In this document: positions 17,538 to 25,478 of the stretch, piece after piece
How positions within the stretch are numbered: position 1 is the first letter of the stretch
Layout of the letters: every line of letters begins with the position of its first letter
NCBI RefSeq assembly: GCF_002101555.1
Contig: NZ_LQOL01000061.1
Location: 1-64,000, forward strand
Direction of reading: 5' to 3'
DNA: 64,000 nt
Origin: Mycolicibacterium canariasense
Lineage (GTDB): Bacteria; Actinomycetota; Actinomycetes; Mycobacteriales; Mycobacteriaceae
Made by a program: the position numbers and the translations under genes
Notes under the pieces: model-generated
What the model was told of the DNA's origin: nothing
Database searches by the model: none
Seen by the model: the letters and a program-made list of their open reading frames with translations, nothing else

Positions 17538-18533
17538 TCAGTCGGGTAGGTGGCGGTTGCGCCGCAGACCCGTCACCGTCGCCGCCACCAAACCCACCAA
17601 TCCCAGCCACATCCAGCCCGCGCGGGCCGGACCGCGGATCGTCTGATAGCCGATGTCCCGGTCGAGAGTCCCGTACACCTGCGACAGCTGAGCCAGGCTG
17701 TCGGCGTGGAACGCCTGTCCGTGGGTGATTTCGGTGATATGCCTGAGCGTTTCGTCGTCCACCGGCACGGGAATGTGCTGGCCGTCGAAGTCCACCACGC
17801 CATCGGGGGTGCCGAACGAGATCGTAGAGATCTGCACCCCCTGCTCGTTGGCGGCGCGTGCCGCGGTGAAGGCGCCGCGTGGATCATCCGGATTGGATGG
17901 AACCGTCTCCTTCCCATCGGATTCCAGCACGATCCGCGCCGGTGGCGGACCGTCGCCCCCACCGAGCACCGCCGTCGTCATCGCGATGGCCTGTAAGGCC
18001 GTGAAGATCCCCTCACCGGTGGCCGTGCGGGGTTTCGGTCGCAGGGAGCCGATCGCCTTGGACACCTCGCCGTGGTCGGTGGTGGGTGCCACCAAAAGTG
18101 TTGCTCCGGAAGAGAATTCAACCAATCCGAGATTGATACCGGCGGTGAGACCATCCGCGAACTGTTTACCCGCCTGCTTGGCGGCCTCGATCCGGCTGGG
18201 CGCCACATCGACCGCCGCCATCGACTCCGACACGTCGATGACGAGCATCACCACCGCACGGCTTCGCGGTATCCGGACGTCGTGCGTGGGACCGGCCATC
18301 GCGATGGTGAGGGCCACCAGGGCAACGACCAGCGCGAGTGCCGGCAGGTGACGGAGACGATCGGCTCGGCGCCCGGCGGCGATCGTCTGCAGCAGATCCA
18401 GGTTGGCGAAGCGCAACACCCTGCGCCGGGTCCGCCGCGTCGTGAGCCAGTAGGCAACACCCACGCCGGAGACGACCACCAGGAACAGCAGCATCCACCC
18501 GTCGGTGAATCCGGACAGGCCCAGGACCGTCAT
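17538..18533 (-). CDS. VWA-domain membrane protein (BatA-like), second copy
   Basis: A 331-residue protein: two N-terminal hydrophobic segments (about residues 10-30 and 62-82), a von Willebrand factor A domain with an intact metal-ion site (DVSES, about residue 100), and a C-terminal membrane helix. This is the BatA/BatB-like topology. It is a tandem paralogue of the next gene upstream, with matching order of motifs (LEFS/ICFA-like strand, ATGEGIF versus AIGEAIF, ISFGT versus IAFGT). Its ATG at 18533 overlaps the upstream stop as ATGA. A MoxR ATPase and DUF58 protein, the usual partners of such genes, are absent nearby. Confidence 0.8.
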   Translation of the reverse strand: MTVLGLSGFTDGWMLLFLVVVSGVGVAYWLTTRRTRRRVLRFANLDLLQTIAAGRRADRLRHLPALALVVALVALTIAMAGPTHDVRIPRSRAVVMLVIDVSESMAAVDVAPSRIEAAKQAGKQFADGLTAGINLGLVEFSSGATLLVAPTTDHGEVSKAIGSLRPKPRTATGEGIFTALQAIAMTTAVLGGGDGPPPARIVLESDGKETVPSNPDDPRGAFTAARAANEQGVQISTISFGTPDGVVDFDGQHIPVPVDDETLRHITEITHGQAFHADSLAQLSQVYGTLDRDIGYQTIRGPARAGWMWLGLVGLVAATVTGLRRNRHLPD

Positions 18534-19537
18534 GTCGGCACGCGCCGGTTCATCAGCAGCGCCAGAATCGTTGCGGCCGTGGCGAGCAGCACCGCCAACC
18601 GAAGCCAGGCCACATCGGCGGGCCCGCGACTGGTCACGTATCCGAACTGGTCGGCGACCGCGGCGTAACTGCGATCCAAGTCGGTGTCGTCGGTCGCACG
18701 GAAGAACTGACCGCCCGACAACTCGGCGATCCGCTGCAGCATCGCGTCGTCGACGGGAACCGCCGCCATGGTGTCCCCCAGCCTCACCCGACCGCCTGCG
18801 GTACCGAAAGCGATGGTGGACACCGGGATCCCGGCATCACGGGCCGAACGTGCCGCGGTATATGCCCCTTTCGGGGCGTCGGGGTTGGACGGCTTGTTCT
18901 CTGCTCCGTCGGACAACAGCACGATGCGGGCAGGGGTGGCGCTGTTCGGGGCAGCAAGGACGGCCGAGACGGTCCGGACCGAGGCCAGGCCGGCAAAGAT
19001 CGCCTCACCGATCGCCGTCGAATCCTGCGGGGTCAGATGGTCGACGGCGTCAACGGTGGCCTGATGATCCGGTGTCGGAGACACCAGAACGCTGCTGGTG
19101 CCCGCGAAGCAGATCAGCCCCAGGTTGACCCCCTCGGTGAGGTGCGTGGCGAACCGGGTGACCGCGCGTTTGGCCGCCTCCAGCCGCGTGGGATCTTCAT
19201 CGTCGGCCCACATGGACTGTGACACGTCGATGGCCACCATGATGACCGCACGGTTTTGCGGCTTCCGGACATCCGTTGTGGGACAGGCGATCGCCACGAC
19301 CAATGCCGCGACCGCCAGGAACATCAACACCATCGGCAGATGCCGTCCGGCCGTGGGCGGCCGGGAGCGCACGGTGCCCCAGCGCGCACGCTCGGCGAAT
19401 CGCGACAGCCGCTGCCGCCTGCGCAGCTGGACCCACGCGTAGCTGCACGCCAGCACCGGTGGCAGCACCAGCAGGGCGAGATACGCCGGATGTTGCCAAC
19501 CGGTCAGCGATATCGGACCCAGAGTTGCGACCGTCAT
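18530..19537 (-). CDS. VWA-domain membrane protein (BatA-like), first copy
   Basis: A 335-residue paralogue of the gene downstream, with hydrophobic segments near residues 15-35 and 70-88, a VWA domain with the metal-ion site DVSQSM, and a C-terminal helix. I chose ATG 19537, placed a few bases after GGGAGGG; a GTG three bases earlier sits on the ribosome binding site. It is the first gene of a two-gene operon whose promoter region holds the 16-bp site B. The VWA domain probably binds protein partners through a divalent metal; the process is unknown. Confidence 0.8.
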   Translation of the reverse strand: MTVATLGPISLTGWQHPAYLALLVLPPVLACSYAWVQLRRRQRLSRFAERARWGTVRSRPPTAGRHLPMVLMFLAVAALVVAIACPTTDVRKPQNRAVIMVAIDVSQSMWADDEDPTRLEAAKRAVTRFATHLTEGVNLGLICFAGTSSVLVSPTPDHQATVDAVDHLTPQDSTAIGEAIFAGLASVRTVSAVLAAPNSATPARIVLLSDGAENKPSNPDAPKGAYTAARSARDAGIPVSTIAFGTAGGRVRLGDTMAAVPVDDAMLQRIAELSGGQFFRATDDTDLDRSYAAVADQFGYVTSRGPADVAWLRLAVLLATAATILALLMNRRVPT

Positions 19538-19605
19538 CACCCTCCCGCCGTGTCCAGGTCACGCTCATCCGCCCGGCGCGTCGCCATCGGAGCACACGTT
19601 ACATC

Positions 19606-19621
19606 ACTTGTACAGTTATAC
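19606..19621 (-). promoter_or_regulatory. 16-bp site B (GTATAACTGTACAAGT on minus strand)
   Basis: Read on the minus strand this matches site A (17206-17221) at 15 of 16 positions. It lies 69 bp upstream of the VWA operon and 88 bp upstream of the divergent membrane-protein/PepSY operon, so one regulator could act on both. Confidence 0.5.
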
Positions 19622-19708
19622 AACTATGACTACGTTGCGTTCGCCGGCCGCGTGCGTCAAATGATCGGCGCGTAACGGCCACAACCCCCACCCGGTAAAG
19701 TCCGGCCT

Positions 19709-20254
19709 GTGAACTCGCCGAAGGCCCACGCGCACTGGTTGCGCGGCGGGCTGGTCGGCGGGAGTTCGGCCGTGCTGGCCACCTCGGCGCACGCCGGCGC
19801 GGCCGGTGCGCTGCCGCACGGTGCCGCGCTGGTCGCCGCGCTGCTGGTGTGCGCGACGGCCGGAGCCGCCGTCGGCGCCGTCGAACTGCGCGCCGGCTAC
19901 ACCCGGGCCGTCGCGGTGTTCGCCGCGCTGTGCGCCGCGCAGTTCCTCAGCCACGTCACGCTGGCCGTCACCGGCGGGCACCATCACGCCGGCGACGGCA
20001 TGGGCCTGACGCCGGCCATGATCGCCGCACACACCGGCGCCGCGGTGGTGCTCGGCTTGTCCATCGCGGTGGTCGAACACCTTTACACCGTCTGCGCCAC
20101 CCTGCTGACCTGGCTGCGGCTGTTCGCGGTCAACAACCCGCGGCCGGCCTCGCCGCCGATCCGGTGCGCCGAGCCCGTCGTCGTCCGTCCCGTGCTGCTG
20201 CGCCCGGGCCTGGGGATGCGCGCGCCGCCGTTCGGGATTCTCCCAACCGCCTAG
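19709..20254 (+). CDS. polytopic membrane protein with His-rich loop
   Basis: A 181-residue protein with about four hydrophobic segments (roughly residues 15-35, 43-60, 67-88 and 107-135). A histidine cluster (GGHHHAGDG, about residues 90-98) lies between two of them. It starts with GTG at 19709. I recognise no named family. The His cluster and its position ahead of PepSY, PCuAC and DyP genes suggest a role in metal handling, but this is an inference from context. A strong hairpin follows the gene. Confidence 0.65.
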   Translation: MNSPKAHAHWLRGGLVGGSSAVLATSAHAGAAGALPHGAALVAALLVCATAGAAVGAVELRAGYTRAVAVFAALCAAQFLSHVTLAVTGGHHHAGDGMGLTPAMIAAHTGAAVVLGLSIAVVEHLYTVCATLLTWLRLFAVNNPRPASPPIRCAEPVVVRPVLLRPGLGMRAPPFGILPTA

Positions 20255-20272
20255 CGGTTCGCCTCTCACATC

Positions 20273-20298
20273 ACCGCAGACCCCCATGGGGCTGCGGT
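20273..20298 (+). terminator. intergenic hairpin
   Basis: ACCGCAG (20273-20279) pairs with CTGCGGT (20292-20298), extended inward by CCCC with GGGG after one bulged A. There is no U-tract. It may be a mycobacterial-type terminator or an RNA-processing stem that separates expression of the first gene from the PepSY-PCuAC-DyP genes. Confidence 0.45.
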
Positions 20299-20356
20299 CG
20301 TGCGCGTATACCCGCGCGCCCCCACTTCTTTCGCAGCGATTCAGAGAGCACGTCTC

Positions 20357-21691
20357 ATGACCATTCCCGAAAAAACGTCCACATCCGACCCCACCGACCT
20401 ACCACGGCCCCGGCGCAGCTGGCGGCCGCTGCTGATGCGGTTGCACTTCTACGCCGGCATCCTGGTGGCCCCGTTCATCGTCGTCGCCGCCGTCACCGGC
20501 GGGCTGTACGCGATGGCACCGACCATCGAACGGTTCGCCTACGGCGACCTGCTCTACGTCGAACCATCCGGCCAACCGGTACCTCTGGGTGATCAGGTCG
20601 CCGCCGCCAGGACCGCGCACCCGGACCTGCACATGACCGGGCTGCGGCCCCCGGCCGACTCGGGCGAAGCCACCCGCGTCTACTTCGCCGATCCCACCCT
20701 CGACGCGGAGTTCCGCCGCGCCGTTTTCGTCGACCCGTATACCGCCCGGGTGCTCGGCGACCAGCCGACCTGGCTGGGTTATCTGCCGGTCAGCACCTTC
20801 CTAGACGGCCTGCACCGGCATCTCCAACTCGGCGAGCCGGGCCGGATCTACAGCGAGATCGCCGCATCATGGCTGTGGGTGGTGGCACTCGGTGGGCTCG
20901 CCCTGTGGCTGCTGCGGCGCGGGCGCATCCTGACGGTGGCCCGCGGTCTCAAGGGCCGCGCCCGCACCCTCAATTGGCACGGCGCCACCGGCGTGTGGCT
21001 GCTGGCCGGTCTGCTGTTCCTTTCCGCCACCGGCATCACCTGGTCCACCTACGCCGGGGCACACGTCAGCGATCTCCGCGCCGCATTCAATTGGCAACGG
21101 CCGGTGCTGAGTTCGGCCGTCTATGCGGCCACCGTCACCGACCCGGCGACCATCGACTACGACGCCGCAGTGCGGGCGGCCGGCCGCGCCGGGGTGCGGC
21201 TGCCCGTCGAGGTGGCCCTGCCCACCGAACCCGGCGCCGGGCTGGCCGTCACCGAGGTGGACAAGCCCTACCGGCTGACCACCAACGCCGCCACCGTCGA
21301 CCCGGCCACCGGCATGGTGACCGGCACGCTGGACTACTGGCGCGACTATTCGGTGGTGGCCATGCTGGCCGACTGGGGCATCCGCGCACACATGGGTCTG
21401 CTGTTCGGCTTGCTGAACCAGCTCCTGCTGCTCGGTGTCGCGGTGGCGCTGGTGGCCGTCATCATCGGCGGCTACCGGATGTGGTGGCAGCGCCGCCCGA
21501 CCCGCGGCTCGGCCTGGGCGGTCGGCAGGCCACCGCTGCGGGGTGTGTTGCGCACGCTGCATCCGGCGGCGGCGGTGGCCCTCCTGGTCACCGCCGCGGC
21601 GGTCGGCTGGTTCCTGCCGTTGTTCGGAATCCCGTTGGCGGCCTTCCTGATCGTCGACGTGGCCATCGGGGCGGTGAAGCGCCGTGGGTAG
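20357..21691 (+). CDS. PepSY-associated membrane protein
   Basis: A 444-residue protein of the PepSY-TM family: an N-terminal helix (LLMRLHFYAGILVAPF, about residues 25-45), extracellular PepSY-like regions, two further helices near residues 170-190 and 205-230, and helices at the C-terminus. Such proteins accompany siderophore, haem or copper systems and some act as membrane reductases. I chose ATG 20357 with GAGAGC upstream; the longer frame from 20300 includes the intergenic stem. The end overlaps the PCuAC gene by 8 bases, so the three genes are cotranslated. Confidence 0.82.
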   Translation: MTIPEKTSTSDPTDLPRPRRSWRPLLMRLHFYAGILVAPFIVVAAVTGGLYAMAPTIERFAYGDLLYVEPSGQPVPLGDQVAAARTAHPDLHMTGLRPPADSGEATRVYFADPTLDAEFRRAVFVDPYTARVLGDQPTWLGYLPVSTFLDGLHRHLQLGEPGRIYSEIAASWLWVVALGGLALWLLRRGRILTVARGLKGRARTLNWHGATGVWLLAGLLFLSATGITWSTYAGAHVSDLRAAFNWQRPVLSSAVYAATVTDPATIDYDAAVRAAGRAGVRLPVEVALPTEPGAGLAVTEVDKPYRLTTNAATVDPATGMVTGTLDYWRDYSVVAMLADWGIRAHMGLLFGLLNQLLLLGVAVALVAVIIGGYRMWWQRRPTRGSAWAVGRPPLRGVLRTLHPAAAVALLVTAAAVGWFLPLFGIPLAAFLIVDVAIGAVKRRG

Positions 21692-22172
21692 GCGCGCGGT
21701 ACTGCTGGTGCTGGCCTCGGTGCTCGCCGTGCTGATGGCGGGCTGCACCGGCACCCACCGGGAACAGTCGATGGCGGCCGAGGTGACCGTCCGGGATCAG
21801 TGGGCCAGCGCGGCCGACACCGGAATGGCCGCGGTGTTCGGCACTTTCGCCAACAACGGACACCATGAGGCCCGGATCGTCTCGGCCACGTCGCCGGTCG
21901 CCGGCCGAATGGAGCTGCACGAGGTGAGCGCCGACGCGAGCGGCACCAAGACCATGCATCCCAAGGCGGGTGGCATCGTGATACCGCCGGGCGGAACCCA
22001 CGATCTGGCGCCGGGCGGCGATCACCTGATGCTGATGGATCTCAAGGCGCCGCTGACGCCCGGCGCCGACGTCCCGGCGACGGTGACGTTCGAGGACGGC
22101 TCGACCCTCGATATCACCGCGCAGGTCCGCGATTTCGCCGGGGCCAACGAGAATTACCAACCGCATGGCTGA
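21684..22172 (+). CDS. PCuAC-type copper chaperone lipoprotein
   Basis: A 162-residue lipoprotein: signal ending in LMAGC (Cys21), then a PCuAC (DUF461) cupredoxin-like domain. The copper(I) ligand set H79, M91, H114 and M116 matches the family pattern H-x11-M-x22-H-x-M, with M76 nearby. It would bind periplasmic copper and deliver it to a partner. It starts with GTG at 21684, overlapping the PepSY gene, and its stop overlaps the DyP gene start, so the operon is tightly coupled. Confidence 0.93.
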   Translation: MGRRAVLLVLASVLAVLMAGCTGTHREQSMAAEVTVRDQWASAADTGMAAVFGTFANNGHHEARIVSATSPVAGRMELHEVSADASGTKTMHPKAGGIVIPPGGTHDLAPGGDHLMLMDLKAPLTPGADVPATVTFEDGSTLDITAQVRDFAGANENYQPHG

Positions 22173-23349
22173 ATTGAAGCGGCGGCGCCTCCTGACCGGG
22201 GGCGCCGCCGCGCTCGCCGCCGGTGCCGCACTCACCCAGAGCGGATCGGCTCAATCGGCAACGCCGCAAGGCGGATTCGGAACCGAGGTCGAACCCTTTC
22301 ACGGTGCACACCAGGCCGGCGTGGCCACCGCGCCGCAGGCGCACGCGTTGTTCGTCGCGCTCGACCTGAAACCCGGCGGCGGCCGCAAACAGCTCGCCGC
22401 GGTGCTGCGACTGTGGAGCGCCGACGCCGCCCGGCTCACCCAGGGGGTGCCCGCCCTCGCCGACACCGAACCCGAGCTGGCGCTGCGCCCGGCCAGATTG
22501 ACCGTCACGGTGGGTCTCGGCCCCACGGTGTTCGACCGGGCCGGGCTGGGGCATCGGCTTCCGGACACGGTGTACGAGATGCCGGCGTTCGGCACCGATC
22601 GGCTCGAATCTCATTGGTGTGGCGGCGATCTGCTACTCCAGCTGTGCGCAGACGACCCGATGGCGCTGGCGCATGCGGCCCGGGTGCTGCTGAAGAACGT
22701 GCGCAGCCTGGTGGTGCCGCGGTGGCGGCAGAGCGGATTCCGGCACGCCGCGGGAGCCGATCGATCCGGGGCCACCATGCGCAATCTGATGGGGCAGGTG
22801 GACGGGACGGCGAACCTGCGCACCGCGGCGGAGTTCGACCGGCACGTCTGGGACGACGGCGCCGGGCAGCCGTGGTTTGCCGGCGGCACCGTGCTGGTGC
22901 TGCGCCGGATCAGGGCCGAGATGGACACCTGGGACGAACTCGACCGGGAGAGCAAGGAATTCGCGGTCGGGCGCCGACTGGGCAGCGGCGCGCCGTTGAC
23001 CGGGCAGCGGGAATCCGACGAACCGGACCTGACCGCCCAGGTCGGTGGCATCCCGGTCATCCCGCCCAACGCGCACATCGCGCTGGCCCGGCACCGCACC
23101 GCCGACGAGCTGATGCTGCGGCGCCCGTACAACTACGACGACCCGCCGCCGGCCGGTGTCACCACCGACAGTGGGCTGTTGTTCGCCGCCTACCAGCGCG
23201 ATCCGGGTACCAGCTTCGTCCCGGTGCAACGCCGGCTGGCGGCAGCGGATGCGCTGAACACGTGGGTCACCACCATCGGCTCGGCGACGTTCGCGATCCT
23301 GCCCGGCGCGCCGCCCGGTGAGTATCTGGGGCAGTCGTTACTCGGTTGA
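22165..23349 (+). CDS. second Tat-exported DyP-type peroxidase
   Basis: A 394-residue DyP-family haem peroxidase, the second in this window. The Tat-type signal starts KRRRLLTGG (residues 5-13), followed by an Ala-rich hydrophobic stretch to about residue 32. The signature is GQVDGTAN with the distal Asp at 213, and the haem-ligand region is around ALARHRTADEL. It is shorter than EfeB and lacks an EfeO/EfeU pair; it is cotranslated with a PepSY protein and a copper chaperone. Substrate unknown: haem, iron or a copper-linked redox step are all possible. Confidence 0.88.
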   Translation: MAELKRRRLLTGGAAALAAGAALTQSGSAQSATPQGGFGTEVEPFHGAHQAGVATAPQAHALFVALDLKPGGGRKQLAAVLRLWSADAARLTQGVPALADTEPELALRPARLTVTVGLGPTVFDRAGLGHRLPDTVYEMPAFGTDRLESHWCGGDLLLQLCADDPMALAHAARVLLKNVRSLVVPRWRQSGFRHAAGADRSGATMRNLMGQVDGTANLRTAAEFDRHVWDDGAGQPWFAGGTVLVLRRIRAEMDTWDELDRESKEFAVGRRLGSGAPLTGQRESDEPDLTAQVGGIPVIPPNAHIALARHRTADELMLRRPYNYDDPPPAGVTTDSGLLFAAYQRDPGTSFVPVQRRLAAADALNTWVTTIGSATFAILPGAPPGEYLGQSLLG

Positions 23350-23377
23350 CGGCCAGTGCGCGCGCCGAGACGGGGTG

Positions 23378-24151
23378 TCACTGGAGCTTGGCCGCGATCT
23401 CGCGCGCGCCCGCAATCACCCTGTCGCCCGCGTGTTCCAGGTTCTCCGGATCCAGCCGATGCGTCAGGAAGCTGATGCTCAACGCATAGCGGGCGGGCCC
23501 GCCGCCGAGGGCGGGCACGGCGGCAGCCACACAGGTGAGCTCCTCGGCGGCCTCCTCCCGGTCTACGGCGAAGCCTCGCTCGCGGATCTCGTTGATCTCG
23601 GCCGCCATCTTCTTCATCGAGGTGATCGTGTGGCTGGTCAGCGCAGGCATGCCGGCCGAGGCGACGATGTCCCGCCAGACACTGTCCGGCATCGTGGCCA
23701 GCAGCGCCTTTCCCAGCGCGGAGGCATGCCAGGGATCGGTCTGCCCGACGTCGCTGACCTTGGTGACCGCTCTTCTGCCCTCGACCACGTCGAGGATGAC
23801 GACGCTGCGGTCCTTGTGTGCGGCGAAGTTCACCGTCTCGTTGAACTCGTTCATCAGTCGCTCCATGGTCGGTATCACCGCATCGGAGGGAACCTGGTTG
23901 GAGAACGCGCGCTGCCCAAGCCGGAAAATCTCCCAACCCAAGCGGTACTGGTTCGCATTGAACCGTTCGATATAGCCGAGTGCGGCCAAGCTGTTCAGAT
24001 ACCTGAGCACGGTGGCCTCGTTCAGCTCTGTGCGCCTTGATATTTCGGCAAGATTTCCTACCTCGGAATCCGCCACCGCCGCGAGAATTCTCGCCGTGCG
24101 CTCGACGCCGATGAGGGTGGACGCCTTCTCCGTTGCCGCTGCTGTTTTCAC
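23378..24151 (-). CDS. IclR-family transcriptional regulator
   Basis: A 257-residue IclR-type regulator. The N-terminal winged helix-turn-helix spans about residues 15-75 (NLAEISRRTELNEATVLRYLNSL), followed by the effector-binding domain with the family stretch ASALGKALLATMP and a C-terminal AGAREIA helix. It starts with GTG at 24151; a perfect 13-bp palindrome covers this start codon, and a second copy of its core lies upstream of the divergent gene, so autoregulation plus control of the catabolic cluster is the simplest reading. The effector is unknown. Confidence 0.9.
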   Translation of the reverse strand: MKTAAATEKASTLIGVERTARILAAVADSEVGNLAEISRRTELNEATVLRYLNSLAALGYIERFNANQYRLGWEIFRLGQRAFSNQVPSDAVIPTMERLMNEFNETVNFAAHKDRSVVILDVVEGRRAVTKVSDVGQTDPWHASALGKALLATMPDSVWRDIVASAGMPALTSHTITSMKKMAAEINEIRERGFAVDREEAAEELTCVAAAVPALGGGPARYALSISFLTHRLDPENLEHAGDRVIAGAREIAAKLQ

Positions 24152-24159
24152 TCAGTGAA
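24147..24159. promoter_or_regulatory. palindrome A, probable IclR operator
   Basis: TTCACT-C-AGTGAA, a perfect palindrome over the regulator's own start codon. The same core CACTCAGTG recurs at 24256-24264. Confidence 0.6.
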
Positions 24160-24254
24160 GGTTACCAGCATCCAGTGCAGGCGAAGTCACACGCGCGCTT
24201 TCTGTTGACAGACCGTCGGCCACCTCATACATTTTCAATCAGCGCAGTTGTATA

Positions 24255-24265
24255 TCACTCAGTGA
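24255..24265. promoter_or_regulatory. palindrome B, probable IclR operator
   Basis: TCACT-C-AGTGA, with the core shared with 24147-24159; the centres are 107 bp apart. It lies 40 bp upstream of the TIM-barrel gene, so the pair could form a loop controlling both divergent genes. Confidence 0.6.
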
Positions 24266-24304
24266 AAGACGGACCAGCGCAGTCCGACCCTCGAAGGAGA
24301 CGCG

Positions 24305-25267
24305 ATGCCCACCGCAGCCGACAGCCGTGCCACCAAGGTCGACGGAGCCAGCATCCTGGCCTCGCAAGGCCTGCTGACGGCCGACGACTACGGCCTCACC
24401 CCGTCCGCCAAATCCTTCGACGACGGCGGCAAGTATCGACTGGAAATCTCTGGCGTCGAACGACTTTCGACACTGGAGGCGATGCTGGACGAGGCCGCCA
24501 AGCAGGGCGTGTTCATCCACCGGATCATCGCTTTCGGCGGCGGCACCACCTTGCTCACCACGACCGAACTGAGCGACGTCGCCGCTCTGGCAGCCGAGCA
24601 CTCCATCGATCTGGTGGCCGTGCCGGGGCCGCGCACCGGATGGGACCTCGGTCGGCAGGCACTGAGCACCGAGGGTCAGGCCGGCGGGCGTCGCGTCCGC
24701 GGGCTCGACAATGTGCGGTATCTGCTCGACGACTACCTGCGGATCTTCTCGACGGGTATCCGGGGCGTGTTGGTTTGGGACGAGGGTGTTCTCGACATCC
24801 TGAACAAGGCGCGCGATGCCGGACACCTCCCCGCCGATGCCAAGTTCAAGATCTCCGTCTACGCCGGTCACGCCAACCCCGCCTCGATCAGGATCCTGCA
24901 GGACCTCGGCGCCGACAGCGTCAATCCCGTCGGCGACCTGAGTCGGCCGATGCTCGCCGCGATCCGGCGGTCGGTCGACATCCCCCTCGACGTCTGGGCG
25001 GAGACCTTCGAATCCTTCGGCGGCATGAACCGACTCTGGGAGGCCGGGGACATCGCCCGCGTCGCGGGACCGGTCTACTTCAAGATCGAGCCCGGCGAAT
25101 CGGAAGCGGTCATGTACAACGGCTGGGTCCGCCCCGAGTTCCACGAAGAGCTCGTCCGGCACAAGGTCCGGCACGCCGCCATCCTCAACGAGCTCGTACA
25201 GACCAACGCCGCCGACGTCGCCGTGTCTCCTGGTCCGCGCACAGCGGCACGCGCACTGGCCAACTGA
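24305..25267 (+). CDS. predicted TIM-barrel protein, U32-peptidase-like
   Basis: A 320-residue cytoplasmic protein, first gene of the cluster divergent from IclR. The alternation of short hydrophobic strands and amphipathic helices suggests a TIM barrel: examples are HRIIAFGGGTTLLT, LVAVPGPRTGW, FKISVYAGHA, ADSVNPVGDL and IPLDVWAETF. It faintly recalls U32 peptidase or aldolase-type barrels, but I cannot name a catalytic set, and no signal peptide is seen. An AGGAG site precedes ATG 24305. Its role is presumably tied to the compound sensed by the IclR protein. Confidence 0.6.
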   Translation: MPTAADSRATKVDGASILASQGLLTADDYGLTPSAKSFDDGGKYRLEISGVERLSTLEAMLDEAAKQGVFIHRIIAFGGGTTLLTTTELSDVAALAAEHSIDLVAVPGPRTGWDLGRQALSTEGQAGGRRVRGLDNVRYLLDDYLRIFSTGIRGVLVWDEGVLDILNKARDAGHLPADAKFKISVYAGHANPASIRILQDLGADSVNPVGDLSRPMLAAIRRSVDIPLDVWAETFESFGGMNRLWEAGDIARVAGPVYFKIEPGESEAVMYNGWVRPEFHEELVRHKVRHAAILNELVQTNAADVAVSPGPRTAARALAN

Positions 25268-25478
25268 CGCCCGGAGCCGAACGGAAGAGAGCACGACGTG
25301 ACGAGACGTCATCATGCTGCATGCCGAGCGGCACGACAGGAGGACCTACTCGCCGAGCTGGCCCTCGACACGAGGAGGTGAGCGAACCGCCCCAACCCGG
25401 TTCGGATCCACTCGTCGTCGAGCGAACCGGCGCTCGTCACCAGTATCGTCACACGCCAAACCCGAGAGATGAACGACC

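Noticed and set aside
23353..23384. Terminator stem between the second DyP gene and the IclR gene
   Set aside because: Only a 6-bp stem (CCAGTG/CACTGG) with a 20-base loop and no T-tract, overlapping the IclR stop; too weak to list.
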